From Kiritimatiellia bacterium (GTDB lineage Bacteria > Verrucomicrobiota > Kiritimatiellia > CAIQIC01 > Lenti-01): a stretch of DNA of 64,000 nt. The stretch is from NCBI GenBank assembly GCA_017527155.1, contig JAFXQI010000010.1, forward strand, positions 83,819 to 147,818. Direction: 5' to 3'. The position numbers and the translations under genes were made by a program. The notes beneath the pieces are model-generated. The model was not told the DNA's origin, made no database searches, and saw nothing but the letters and a program-made list of their open reading frames with translations. Shown here piece after piece: positions 27,001 through 34,195 of the stretch (within the stretch, counting starts at the first letter, position 1; every line of letters starts with the position of its first letter).

Positions 27001-30000
27001 CGATGGCCGTCGCCCAGACCCTGGCCGAAGCCACCGGCGGGCTGCCGGACATCTGGAACCAGGCCAGCGTGGACGTCATCTACCAGCAGTCCGAGGCGAA
27101 CGCCGCCGGGCCGAGCGTCGTCCTCTACGACCCCGCCGCCGAGCAGGTCCAGAACCTCTCCAAGTCCGTCGTCGACGCCCTCGCGGCGGCCGGCAAGGCG
27201 CGCAAGGAGGCGACCAGCGCCCGCTACCGCTTCGGGGACGTCTCGCCCGCCCTCGAAGAGCGCCTCCACTACGACCCCACGCGCGGCCCCGACGGCCAGC
27301 TCGTCCTCGCCGGCATGCTCCGCGCCCCGCTCACCGGCACCCCCTACATCCTGCCGAACTGGCTGACGCAGGACGAAAAGGCCGGCCTGCGCGCCCTCGG
27401 CGACGGCCTCGCCGCCTCCTCCAAGGCCGCCTGGCAGACCGCCGTGGACGCCCTGCCCGTGGACACCGCCACCCCCATCGCCCCCAACGCCCCCTACGTC
27501 AACGCCGCCCTCTCCAGCGCCCCGCCCACCAACCGCAACGCCCGCGGCTACGTCACCCTCGCCTTCAACAACAGCACCAACACCGGCCGAGTCGCCCCCG
27601 GCCTGCCCGTCAGCCTCCAGGTCATCCGCGTGACGACCAACCTCTGGGGCTCCCAGTACCTCGACGTCGTCGAGCCCGGCAACGCCCTCGAAGAAAAACT
27701 CACCCTCGTCTACCCCGACGACTTCGGCGGCAAGTCCGCCGACTACGAATTCGAGTGGCGCTGGAGCGTCCCCGTCGCCGGGAACGTCCCCAGCTCCCCG
27801 AAGGAGACCTGGCAGCCCTACTTCACCTCCAGCCCCACCAGCAGCAGCAACGGCGCCGCCTCCATCACCATCGAGGGCGGCACCGCCGAGGGCACCCTCT
27901 TCATGCTCTCCGACCACTACTTCGCCGTCCGCTACCGCCGCGCCGACGGCCTCGGCCCCACCTCCACCAACTGGAGCCCCTGGGTCGCCTCCCTCGCACC
28001 CGGCTGGATCGAGCGCGTCATGACCGCCCTCAACCCCTACGACCAGCGCTTCTCCGACATGGCCGAATACGCCCCCGGCCTCGCCCAGACCATCGTCGAG
28101 CAGTGCGGCCCCCCCTACGAGGGCGCCGTGGCGCTCGAACCCGACGCCGTGAACGGCGCGGGGCTGATCCAGATCTACCAGACCGTCATGGACCGCGCCC
28201 TCTCGCTCTCCCTCCAGGCCGGCATCACCGACCCCAACTGCAACGACTCCCTCCTCTTCGCCGCCACGCGCCTCAACAAGCTCTACATGGCGCTCGGCAA
28301 CGAGGCCTACGCCGACGCCATGGACCCCACCGTCGCCATCGACCCCGGCACCGGCCCCGCCGGCTGGTACGACGGCTACGCCGCGCTCGACACCACCCTC
28401 TTCTGCTTCCAGAACCAGGTCTCGAGCCTCCTGGAGGAAGAGCTCGCCCTCCTGCGCGGCCGCGACGACGCCTCCCAGCCTTCCGTCACCGTATCCCCCG
28501 TCTACAACCGCCTCGTGTGGAACTACACCTACGGCATCGACGGCGGCGAAGTCGCCTACGCCTGCAACTACGCCATTCGCGGCGACCCCACCAACACCAC
28601 CGGCCAGATCGGCGCCGCCGACGCCAAGCGCATGTACCCGCAGGGCCACGGCGACGCCTGGGGCCACTACCTCTCCGCCCTCGCCCCCTACTACACCCTC
28701 CTCGCCTACACCAACTTCGGCTGGAACACCATCCCCGGCGCCACCCTCGTCGGCAACGCCACCGTCGGCGTCGACTACCTCGACGAAGAATCCTTCGCCG
28801 CCGCCGCCGCCGCCAAGGCCCGCACCGGCGCCGACATCGTCGGCCTCACCGCCCGCCGCGACTACGCCTTCGGCGCGCGCGGCCTCGAACGCTGGACCCC
28901 CGACGCCGATACCAACCGCTGCTGGGACGTCGACGGCTGGGCCGCCCGCGCCGGCCAGGGCGCCTACTTCGACTGGGCCGTCGCCAACTCCCTCCTCCTC
29001 GACACCGTGACGAACCTGTTGCAGGTCGGCGGCGAAGACGACGCGCCCGCCACGGGCCTCAACGTCATCGACCGCGCCCATACCCCCGCCATCGGCGAGG
29101 TCGCCGCCGCGCTCGCCGACATCCAGTCGCGCCTCGACCGCGCCGACGCCGGGCTGAACCCGCTGGGACTCGACGAAAACGCGATCCCGTTCGACCTCTC
29201 CGCCGCCGGACTCGACGCCGGCAAGGGCCACTTCGAGCAGGTCTACGACCGCGCCCTCGCCGCCCTCCAGGGCGCCAAGACCACCTTCGCCTCCGCCCAG
29301 GAAGCCTCCGCCGCACTCCGCAAGCAGTACGACTCCGCCGCCGAGGCCGTCTCCGCCGCGCAGCAGGAAGAGATCGCCTTCAAGAACCGCCTCATCGAGA
29401 TCTACGGCTACCCCTACGCCGACGACATCGGCGTCTCCGGCACCTACGCCCAGGGCTACGACGGACCCGACCTCGTCAACTACATGGTCCTCGACCTCGA
29501 ATCCTTCGGCGATCCCCCCGTCTCCGGCGTCACCGTCACCGCCGCCGTCAGCGTCCTCGCCGTCTCCGGCACCAACCTCTCCGCCTACTACGACGTGCAG
29601 TTCCACGAACAATCCGCCTCCGATGTCTCCAACTGGGTCGCGGACGCCACCCTCTCCACCGGCACCTGCGTCGTCATCGAGCGCTCCTTCAACTCCCTCG
29701 GCCTGCAGGTCAAGCCATCCTCCTGGACCGGCCGCCGCCGCGCCCAGGGCGAAATCCAGGCCGCCCTCTGCGACTTCGTCGAGGCCTACTACGCCTTCCT
29801 CAAGGCCAAGACCGACTTCGAGAACCGCCAGGCCGGCCTCCGCGACGAGTTCACCCTCTTCAAGGCCGACGCCGCCATCACCCTCGCCCGCACCGAAACC
29901 GACGAAACCATCGCCGACAAGCGCAAACTCATCAACAACGTCGAAGTCGCGATGGAATTCTTCGCCAAAGTCTCCGACCTCGTCGCCGAAGTCGCCAAGG

Positions 30001-31544
30001 AAAGCACCGAAGAACTCGGCAAAGGCGTCCCGAAAATCATCGCCACCATCACCGGCGGCGTCGAAGAAGACATCGGCGAAAGCGCCGCCGGCATCGCCGC
30101 CGCCGTTGTCTGGGGCGTCGCCAAACTCGCCAACTTCACCTTCGAATACGCCGGCGACGCCGACAACGCCGTCAAGGAAAACGACATCATCGACCTCGAA
30201 ACCGAAATCGCCAAATCGGCCGACCTCGGCGAACTCCAGCACTCCGCCGTCGCCCTCCTCGCCGACATGGCCGACCAGTTCCCGCTCATCCGCGAGATGC
30301 AGGCGCGCCTCGCCGCCATGGACGCCGCGATGGAGCGCGCCAAGGCCCTCGAAGCCGAAGGCGAACGCGTCCTCCTCGACCGCGCGATGGCCCGCAACCG
30401 CATCGCCCAGCGCCTCGAAAGCGTCCGCTACGCCGACATGCTCTACCGCACCTTCCGCAACCAGGCCCTCTCCCGCTACTCCTCCATGTTCGACCTCGCC
30501 GCCCGCCGCGCCTGGCTCGCCGCCATGGCCTTCGACTACGAAACCGGCCTCCTCGACGCCGCCGGCAACACCGCCGCCTCCCGCTTCCTCTCCGGCATCG
30601 CCTCCAGCCGCGCCCTCGGCCTCCTCGTCGACGGCGAGCCCCAGCAGGCCGGTTCCGAAGGCGACGGCGGCATCGCCGACGCCCTCGCCCGCCTCAAATC
30701 CGACTGGAACGCCGTCAAGTCCCGCTACGGCATCGACAACCCCGACTCCGCCACCACCCGCTTCTCCCTGCGCAAGGAACTCTTCCGCATCTCCCCCTCC
30801 GCCTCCTCCGATGCCAATTGGGCCGACGCCCTCGACGCCTGCCGCGTCGCCGACCTCAACCAGGTCGACGCCTACCGCCGCTTCTGCGTCCCCTACGCCG
30901 GCGCCTCCACCAACGCCGAACCCGGACTCGTCATCCACTTCAGCGGCAGCATCCTCCCCGGCGCCAACTACTTCGGCTGGCCCGCGGGCGGCGGCGACAA
31001 CTTCTACGACCCCACGTGGCTTTCCACGCGCATCCGCGCCGTGGGCGTCTGGTTCTCCGGCTACAACATCGCGTGGAACACCAACAACGCCAGCGGCGCC
31101 GGCCTCGCCAACACCCCCAACGTCTACCTCGTCCCCGCCGGCACCGACACCATCGTCAGCGGCACCGACCGCACCCGCACCGCCCGCCGCACCTGGACCG
31201 TCCTCGACCAGATCCTCCCGCTGCCGAGCGGCCTCGGCGCCGCCGACCTCGCCCCGCTGGCGACGGCCACCGGCGAACGCCGCCGCCACAGCGCCTTCCG
31301 GGCCCACCACGACGCCGGGAACTTCACCGAAGACGAACTCTGCACCAACGCCCGCCTGATCGGCCGCAGCGTCTGGAACACCGACTGGGTCCTGATCATC
31401 CCCGGCCACTCTCTCCTCGCCGACCCCGCCGAAGGCCTCGACCGCTTCATCCACGGCGCCCTCCAACCCGACGGCACCCGCGACGGCCACGGCGTCACCG
31501 ACATCCGGTTGTACTTCCAGACGTACTCGTATTCGGGCGATTGA
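24009..31544 (+). CDS. Giant exported LamG protein with Tc-toxin subunit A-like C-terminus
   Basis: A single 2511-residue frame begins MKRKSGLAVWAAAVLACAGA (signal peptide), with GAGGAG upstream. Residues about 497-705 form a LamG/concanavalin-like domain (FTIEAWAWR, WHHLAGVRTADALVLYVDGT, GRIDEVRYWDVART). The middle is unassigned, rich in Asn/Tyr/Trp. From about 1755 come long heptad-rich helices (EASAALRKQYDSAAEAVSAA; near 2095 IREMQARLAAMDAAMERAKA), with a hydrophobic segment near 2030. The C-terminal 350 residues carry FRNQALSRYSSMFDLAARRA, AFDYETG, W.LIIPG and GVTDIRLYFQTYSYSG, which parallel the order FSNQAL...YDLAVAR, AYRWE, W.LELP and DIILHIRYT in TcA toxins. The match is by eye and needs profile search. 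No TcB/TcC partner is visible. Confidence 0.8.
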   Translation: MKRKSGLAVWAAAVLACAGAARGEGTAPQLTTRFGMRWFADEAPDAETNYYAGGAGLVSFAGGSATNRWTDPASGETQDVSFADGEGEGALAMTFFAYGQPLESSIAQYALGDVIPAPDGATRGRQPEGFSAVRVGNNEQAYWRNESGSAIWLPSRDELVAAAGGQLEIRWPGLDQDVVYTVSAVPTNRPARIYWTESPYNAPAVYLNANNQQIYATLHYNNYVTAPVRSVVTNYDATGTNAVTTTNYADGVWIDVYDGSQCLRADGVEGILLLEYFEDGKFAKSLGVQPVQVLAPTVERVAAEVGDRLLPVDRYYGTDDLVPKVTAGIGGGTSDKMFLVDENSSYAGKRNWLFALRSTEGSPWDAEVYWEHKDARGVTWPFEVDWYEIEWPADAIRIALDPGGTGAAETLLPDGMGAEIASQATEEAPKKEAANASIDAGTGRLAFAAPGLALMRYSTTDDFWLEALRGVLHDDPAEFDPTPVRWPIGKEILPFSDESYVVDFDGDGGYAEGTRNTFHLDEQPFTIEAWAWRTRKDGTANPVMSYYRDADDQSPDAWEMGYTRDGNAYFETPAGRVEAPVPDGGWRKWHHLAGVRTADALVLYVDGTAAATNGSLRTVDGNGQARHIQIGRSLKTGEHFGGRIDEVRYWDVARTGDEIRSLMRVHLRGAQKDLLESYPLDEGAGAHIHDVVDGSYGTIYGGAKWIASFHLADHEHLKDLSAFPGFVHSGTAYNVNTYDYPEAWEADPQSALFAVNTNAFEIWWGRPSKLDGELPFPLHYPSLALHYQSAWPTNPPEIVIASGKGSGGTALASPSVYVQNDRDRPGYNPNEEHAVVLGNTAYALRDDLNAPGGASEPYVLLDTRKADGSPSMAVFHVVRTNETYPFRYSTKAGSSVTPPMPLAAWEGCLNTSCAGGPGWQDRKHDWWAKAAGDDGKATNIVMNFYYRMQDGFCFPELSTQPEVGQELPWLPVEHQSGGTGGAPLDIPYDVKWPSNVPAMAVAQTLAEATGGLPDIWNQASVDVIYQQSEANAAGPSVVLYDPAAEQVQNLSKSVVDALAAAGKARKEATSARYRFGDVSPALEERLHYDPTRGPDGQLVLAGMLRAPLTGTPYILPNWLTQDEKAGLRALGDGLAASSKAAWQTAVDALPVDTATPIAPNAPYVNAALSSAPPTNRNARGYVTLAFNNSTNTGRVAPGLPVSLQVIRVTTNLWGSQYLDVVEPGNALEEKLTLVYPDDFGGKSADYEFEWRWSVPVAGNVPSSPKETWQPYFTSSPTSSSNGAASITIEGGTAEGTLFMLSDHYFAVRYRRADGLGPTSTNWSPWVASLAPGWIERVMTALNPYDQRFSDMAEYAPGLAQTIVEQCGPPYEGAVALEPDAVNGAGLIQIYQTVMDRALSLSLQAGITDPNCNDSLLFAATRLNKLYMALGNEAYADAMDPTVAIDPGTGPAGWYDGYAALDTTLFCFQNQVSSLLEEELALLRGRDDASQPSVTVSPVYNRLVWNYTYGIDGGEVAYACNYAIRGDPTNTTGQIGAADAKRMYPQGHGDAWGHYLSALAPYYTLLAYTNFGWNTIPGATLVGNATVGVDYLDEESFAAAAAAKARTGADIVGLTARRDYAFGARGLERWTPDADTNRCWDVDGWAARAGQGAYFDWAVANSLLLDTVTNLLQVGGEDDAPATGLNVIDRAHTPAIGEVAAALADIQSRLDRADAGLNPLGLDENAIPFDLSAAGLDAGKGHFEQVYDRALAALQGAKTTFASAQEASAALRKQYDSAAEAVSAAQQEEIAFKNRLIEIYGYPYADDIGVSGTYAQGYDGPDLVNYMVLDLESFGDPPVSGVTVTAAVSVLAVSGTNLSAYYDVQFHEQSASDVSNWVADATLSTGTCVVIERSFNSLGLQVKPSSWTGRRRAQGEIQAALCDFVEAYYAFLKAKTDFENRQAGLRDEFTLFKADAAITLARTETDETIADKRKLINNVEVAMEFFAKVSDLVAEVAKESTEELGKGVPKIIATITGGVEEDIGESAAGIAAAVVWGVAKLANFTFEYAGDADNAVKENDIIDLETEIAKSADLGELQHSAVALLADMADQFPLIREMQARLAAMDAAMERAKALEAEGERVLLDRAMARNRIAQRLESVRYADMLYRTFRNQALSRYSSMFDLAARRAWLAAMAFDYETGLLDAAGNTAASRFLSGIASSRALGLLVDGEPQQAGSEGDGGIADALARLKSDWNAVKSRYGIDNPDSATTRFSLRKELFRISPSASSDANWADALDACRVADLNQVDAYRRFCVPYAGASTNAEPGLVIHFSGSILPGANYFGWPAGGGDNFYDPTWLSTRIRAVGVWFSGYNIAWNTNNASGAGLANTPNVYLVPAGTDTIVSGTDRTRTARRTWTVLDQILPLPSGLGAADLAPLATATGERRRHSAFRAHHDAGNFTEDELCTNARLIGRSVWNTDWVLIIPGHSLLADPAEGLDRFIHGALQPDGTRDGHGVTDIRLYFQTYSYSGD

Positions 31545-31590
31545 GAGACGAGTGACGAGAGACGAGAGACGAGATGCGGCCGCTTCGCGG
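31543..31590 (+). repeat. Heptamer array (GAGAGAC/GAGTGAC) with GATGCGG suffix
   Basis: Four to five heptamers start at the stop codon of the giant gene and are followed by GAGATGCGGCCGCTTCGCGG, which holds a small CCGC/GCGG hairpin. It lies directly upstream of the four-helix-bundle gene and is repeated in the same orientation at that gene's 3' end (31962-31983). Confidence 0.8.
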
Positions 31591-31599
31591 AGATAACGA

Positions 31600-31974
31600 A
31601 TGAACGACAGGAAAGAGAGCCCGTTGCGGGAAAAGAGCATGGAATTCGCGGTGCGGATCGTCGCCCTCTCCCGCGCCCTCCGCGACGAGCGCAAGGAGTA
31701 CGCCCTGGCCGACCAGATCCTCCGCAGCGGCACCGCCATCGGCGCGAACCTCGCCGAAGCCGCCTACGCCCCCACCCGCAAGGACTTCCTCAACAAGTGC
31801 AAGATTGCCCAGAAAGAATGCTCCGAGACCCTCTTCTGGCTCGACCTCTTCGCCCGGACCTCCCTCTTCCCCGCCTCCCGCCTCGCCCCCCTCCGCTCCG
31901 AGTGCGACCAACTCCTGAAAATGCTCTCCTCCACCTGCAAAACCATCGAAGACGGACATCGGAGAGACGAGTGA
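31600..31974 (+). CDS. Four-helix-bundle protein (S23/23S rRNA-intervening-sequence type)
   Basis: The 124-residue protein has the pattern of the PF05635/TIGR02436 family: SMEFAVRIVALSRALRDERK, LADQILRSGTAIGANLAEA, KDFLNKCKIAQKECSETLFW. Members are helical and form pentameric rings; some (Avd) help diversity-generating retroelements and others sit in 23S rRNA insertions. Here no reverse transcriptase or rRNA is near. The gene lies between two direct heptamer arrays, and its stop codon falls inside the second, so the last residues (HRRDE) are repeat-encoded. This layout suggests it arrived as a cassette. Function in this context is unknown. Confidence 0.88.
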   Translation: MNDRKESPLREKSMEFAVRIVALSRALRDERKEYALADQILRSGTAIGANLAEAAYAPTRKDFLNKCKIAQKECSETLFWLDLFARTSLFPASRLAPLRSECDQLLKMLSSTCKTIEDGHRRDE

Positions 31975-31983
31975 CGAGATGCG
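31962..31983 (+). repeat. Short heptamer array overlapping the four-helix gene stop
   Basis: GAGAGAC GAGTGAC GAGATGCGG is a two-unit version of the array at 31543. The TGA of the heptamer serves as the stop codon of the four-helix-bundle gene. Confidence 0.75.
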
Positions 31984-32012
31984 GTAATCATTTCAACAGA
32001 AAGGACCCAACA

Positions 32013-32906
32013 ATGCCCTCCAACCATTCTTCCATTCCCGCGGCGGCGAACGCCGCCGCGCACCGCAAACTCGTCACTCGTCACTCGTCACTCGTCACTT
32101 TTGCGCTCGCCGCAGCCGTCTCCCTCACTTCCATTTCATCGCACGCGGGCATCCCTCGCCCCATGCTCCTCTACTACGGCCAAGCCTGCGACCGCTACGG
32201 CCAAGTCTACAAATCCGGCGCCGACATCTTCCTCCTGCGCGGAACCCAGGAAGTCGCCCGCACCACCATCGCGGGCGCCATCGCCCCCGGCATCAACTTC
32301 CGCCTCGCGGTTCCCTACGACAGCGACCCGTCCGACACCGCCAACTACGTCCCCTACGCCGTCGATGCCGGCGACATCCTGACCGTCTGGGTCACCGACT
32401 CCGCCGGCACCCGCCAGGTCGAGAGCTGCGAAGTCCCGCCCGTCGGCGCGCCCGGCGAAGCCGTGGCCCTGCGCATCGTTGCGGGCGACGACGCCGACGC
32501 CGACGGCATGTCCGACGCCTGGGAGCGCGCCAACGGCCTCGACCCCACCGACCCGGCCGACGCCACCGCCGACCTCGACGGCGACGGCCAGACCAACCTC
32601 GCCGAATACCGCGCCGGGACCCTTCCCTGGCTGGCGAGCGACCGCTTCGGCACCTCCGCGCTGACCCTCACCCCCGGCGGCATGTACGCCCTCACCTTCC
32701 CGACCACCTACGGCAAGGTCTACACCGTCCAGACCGCCCCCCTCGCCCTCGACGAAACCGGCGCCTTCGCCTGGACCCCCTGTCCCTTCTCCCTCGAAGA
32801 CGCGACCGCCCCCACCCACACCCGCCTCCAAGGCACCGGCTCCCCCGTCACCATCTACCTCGACACCACCTCCCTCACCGCCCTCTGGCGCCTCTCCATC
32901 CAATGA
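32013..32906 (+). CDS. Exported TSP3/EF-hand-like calcium-binding protein with repeat-derived signal peptide
   Basis: The start at 32013 has AAGGA ten bases upstream. The leader reads RKLVTRHSSLVT before the hydrophobic core FALAAAVSLTSISSHAG; that part is the translation of an inverted heptamer array (32064-32099). The mature 250-residue protein has a beta-rich first half (MLLYYGQACDRYGQVYKSGA) and a thrombospondin type-3 calcium motif DADADGMSDAWERANGLDPT followed by DLDGDGQTNLAEYRAGT. Such DxDxDG repeats bind Ca and are common in surface proteins of Verrucomicrobia and Planctomycetes. It ends with a domain resembling the C-terminal segment YTVQTAPLALDETGAFAWTP. It overlaps the next gene by four bases (ATGA), so coupled translation is likely. 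Confidence 0.85.
   Translation: MPSNHSSIPAAANAAAHRKLVTRHSSLVTFALAAAVSLTSISSHAGIPRPMLLYYGQACDRYGQVYKSGADIFLLRGTQEVARTTIAGAIAPGINFRLAVPYDSDPSDTANYVPYAVDAGDILTVWVTDSAGTRQVESCEVPPVGAPGEAVALRIVAGDDADADGMSDAWERANGLDPTDPADATADLDGDGQTNLAEYRAGTLPWLASDRFGTSALTLTPGGMYALTFPTTYGKVYTVQTAPLALDETGAFAWTPCPFSLEDATAPTHTRLQGTGSPVTIYLDTTSLTALWRLSIQ
32041..32102 (-). repeat. Inverted heptamer array (AGTGACG)4 in a signal peptide coding region
   Basis: On the minus strand, four AGTGACG units are followed by AGTTTGCGGTG and the palindrome GGCGGCG / CGCCGCC. This is the same order as at 19986-20044. It is translated in frame as the start of the TSP3 protein. Confidence 0.85.
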
Positions 32907-34147
32907 ACCCCCGCTTCTCCATCCCCATCCACCTCCCCCCCGCCGTCCCGCGCGCCCGCGGAAACGCGGGCGGCCTCACCGTACTCTTCCTTCTCTCCTC
33001 CGCCCTCCTCCTCACCCGTCCCACCGCCTCCCGCGCCGACCTCACGCATTCCTGGGACTCCCCGTCCGCGCTGCCCGCCACCCTCGGAACCCAACCGCTA
33101 TCCCCTTCCGAAGACACCGAAGACACCGATTCCGCCGATTCTCCCGAAACACCTGCCCCCACGGCTCCCACCCTCGACTCCCAAATCGCCGACCTCCTCT
33201 CCGACGACGCCCTGTCTTCGCCTTCCCCCGCCCCCCAGGACCTTTCCACCCTCACCGTCCTCGTCAGCGACACCGACCTCCTCCTCGACCGCCTCGCCGT
33301 CCTGGCCACCGCCGACGTCCCCGACGACACGCCCGAGACGACCTCCCCGTCCGCCCCCGTCGGCGGCGCCGCCGCACCCTCCTCCAGCGGCACCGACCTC
33401 ATCGCCACCCGCGTCTCCTCCGCGTTCGCCACGCACGGCTCCGCACCCTCCGCCACTCCCACTTTCACCGCCTCCGACAAAGCCGAAAACTACGATGGCA
33501 ATTGGAACCTCGGCGACAACCACGGTACCGGCTTCGACGTCTGGCGCCAGGTCGCCCCCGCCGAACTTCCCTCCCGGTCGGTCAGCGACCAGGGTTTCGC
33601 CATCTACGCCCAATCCGGCGTCGGCGTGGAAGCCATCGGACGTTCCTTCGCCGACGGCACCGCCCTGGAATCCGGGACCTTCAAAGTCAGTGCCACCCAT
33701 GATTCTTCCGAACACTTCTCCGGCTTCGCCATCTACGGTGCCGGTGACGCCGAAATCTTCCGCTGGGGCCTCGCCACCGCCGAAGACCGCGAAAGCGGCG
33801 GCGATGCCACCGGCTTCTGGTACTTCCGCGACGGACAATCCACCCTCATCCGGACCATCGACGCCGGGGAGCCTCTCGCCGCCGACTACTCCATCTCCTG
33901 GTCCGTCCTTTCCAGCGGCATGTCCATCGATCTTTCGATTGCCTCCAGCCCTTATGCCGACACCCTCCACCTGACCCTCGACACCTCCTCCGCCGTCACC
34001 GCCGTCGCCGCCCTCGTCGCCGGGTCCACCCAAGCCGAAACCCTCCATTTCGACAACCTCGAAGTCACCGGCCGCGCCGTCCCCGAGCCCGCCACTCTCG
34101 CCCTCCTCCTCCTCGGCGCCCTCGCCCTCCGTCCCCGCCGCAGGTGA
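32903..34147 (+). CDS. PEP-CTERM protein
   Basis: The 414-residue protein begins MNPRFSIPIHLPPAVPRARG, with a hydrophobic core LTVLFLLSSALLLT. A GC palindrome (32954-32971) is translated as PRARGNAGG within the leader. After a Thr/Ser/Pro/Asp-rich stretch of about 130 residues comes a beta-sandwich-like domain (NWNLGDNHGTGFDVWRQVAP, GFAIYGAGDAEIFRW) and the sorting tail VPEPATLALLLLGALALRPR with Arg residues at the very end. The domain resembles those of extracellular PEP-CTERM proteins of unknown role. It shares a transcript with the TSP3 gene (ATGA overlap) and closes the plus-strand cluster. Confidence 0.88.
   Translation: MNPRFSIPIHLPPAVPRARGNAGGLTVLFLLSSALLLTRPTASRADLTHSWDSPSALPATLGTQPLSPSEDTEDTDSADSPETPAPTAPTLDSQIADLLSDDALSSPSPAPQDLSTLTVLVSDTDLLLDRLAVLATADVPDDTPETTSPSAPVGGAAAPSSSGTDLIATRVSSAFATHGSAPSATPTFTASDKAENYDGNWNLGDNHGTGFDVWRQVAPAELPSRSVSDQGFAIYAQSGVGVEAIGRSFADGTALESGTFKVSATHDSSEHFSGFAIYGAGDAEIFRWGLATAEDRESGGDATGFWYFRDGQSTLIRTIDAGEPLAADYSISWSVLSSGMSIDLSIASSPYADTLHLTLDTSSAVTAVAALVAGSTQAETLHFDNLEVTGRAVPEPATLALLLLGALALRPRRR
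32954..32971. repeat. GC palindrome inside the PEP-CTERM leader
   Basis: GCCCGCG GAAA CGCGGGC is a 7-bp perfect stem with a GAAA loop. It is translated as part of the n-region of the signal peptide. Confidence 0.6.
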
Positions 34148-34195
34148 CGGCCGGGGACCGTTCTGCTTTCCCCTCCATATCCCCCCTCCCCCACC

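Noticed and set aside
24035..31555. 2506-aa Arg/Pro-rich frame on the plus strand inside the giant gene
   Set aside because: It is the +1/+2 shadow of the giant gene; Arg-rich low-complexity composition is an artefact of high GC.
23919..31739. 2606-aa open frame on the minus strand opposite the giant gene
   Set aside because: It mirrors the GC-rich codons of the real plus-strand gene, is almost only Gly/Val/Ala/Arg, and has no domain or ribosome-binding site. The plus-strand frame has a signal peptide and a LamG domain.
31600..31974. Diversity-generating retroelement (Avd-like protein next to tail-collar proteins)
   Set aside because: Four-helix-bundle proteins include Avd, and collar proteins can be DGR targets, but there is no reverse transcriptase and no template/variable repeat pair in the window.
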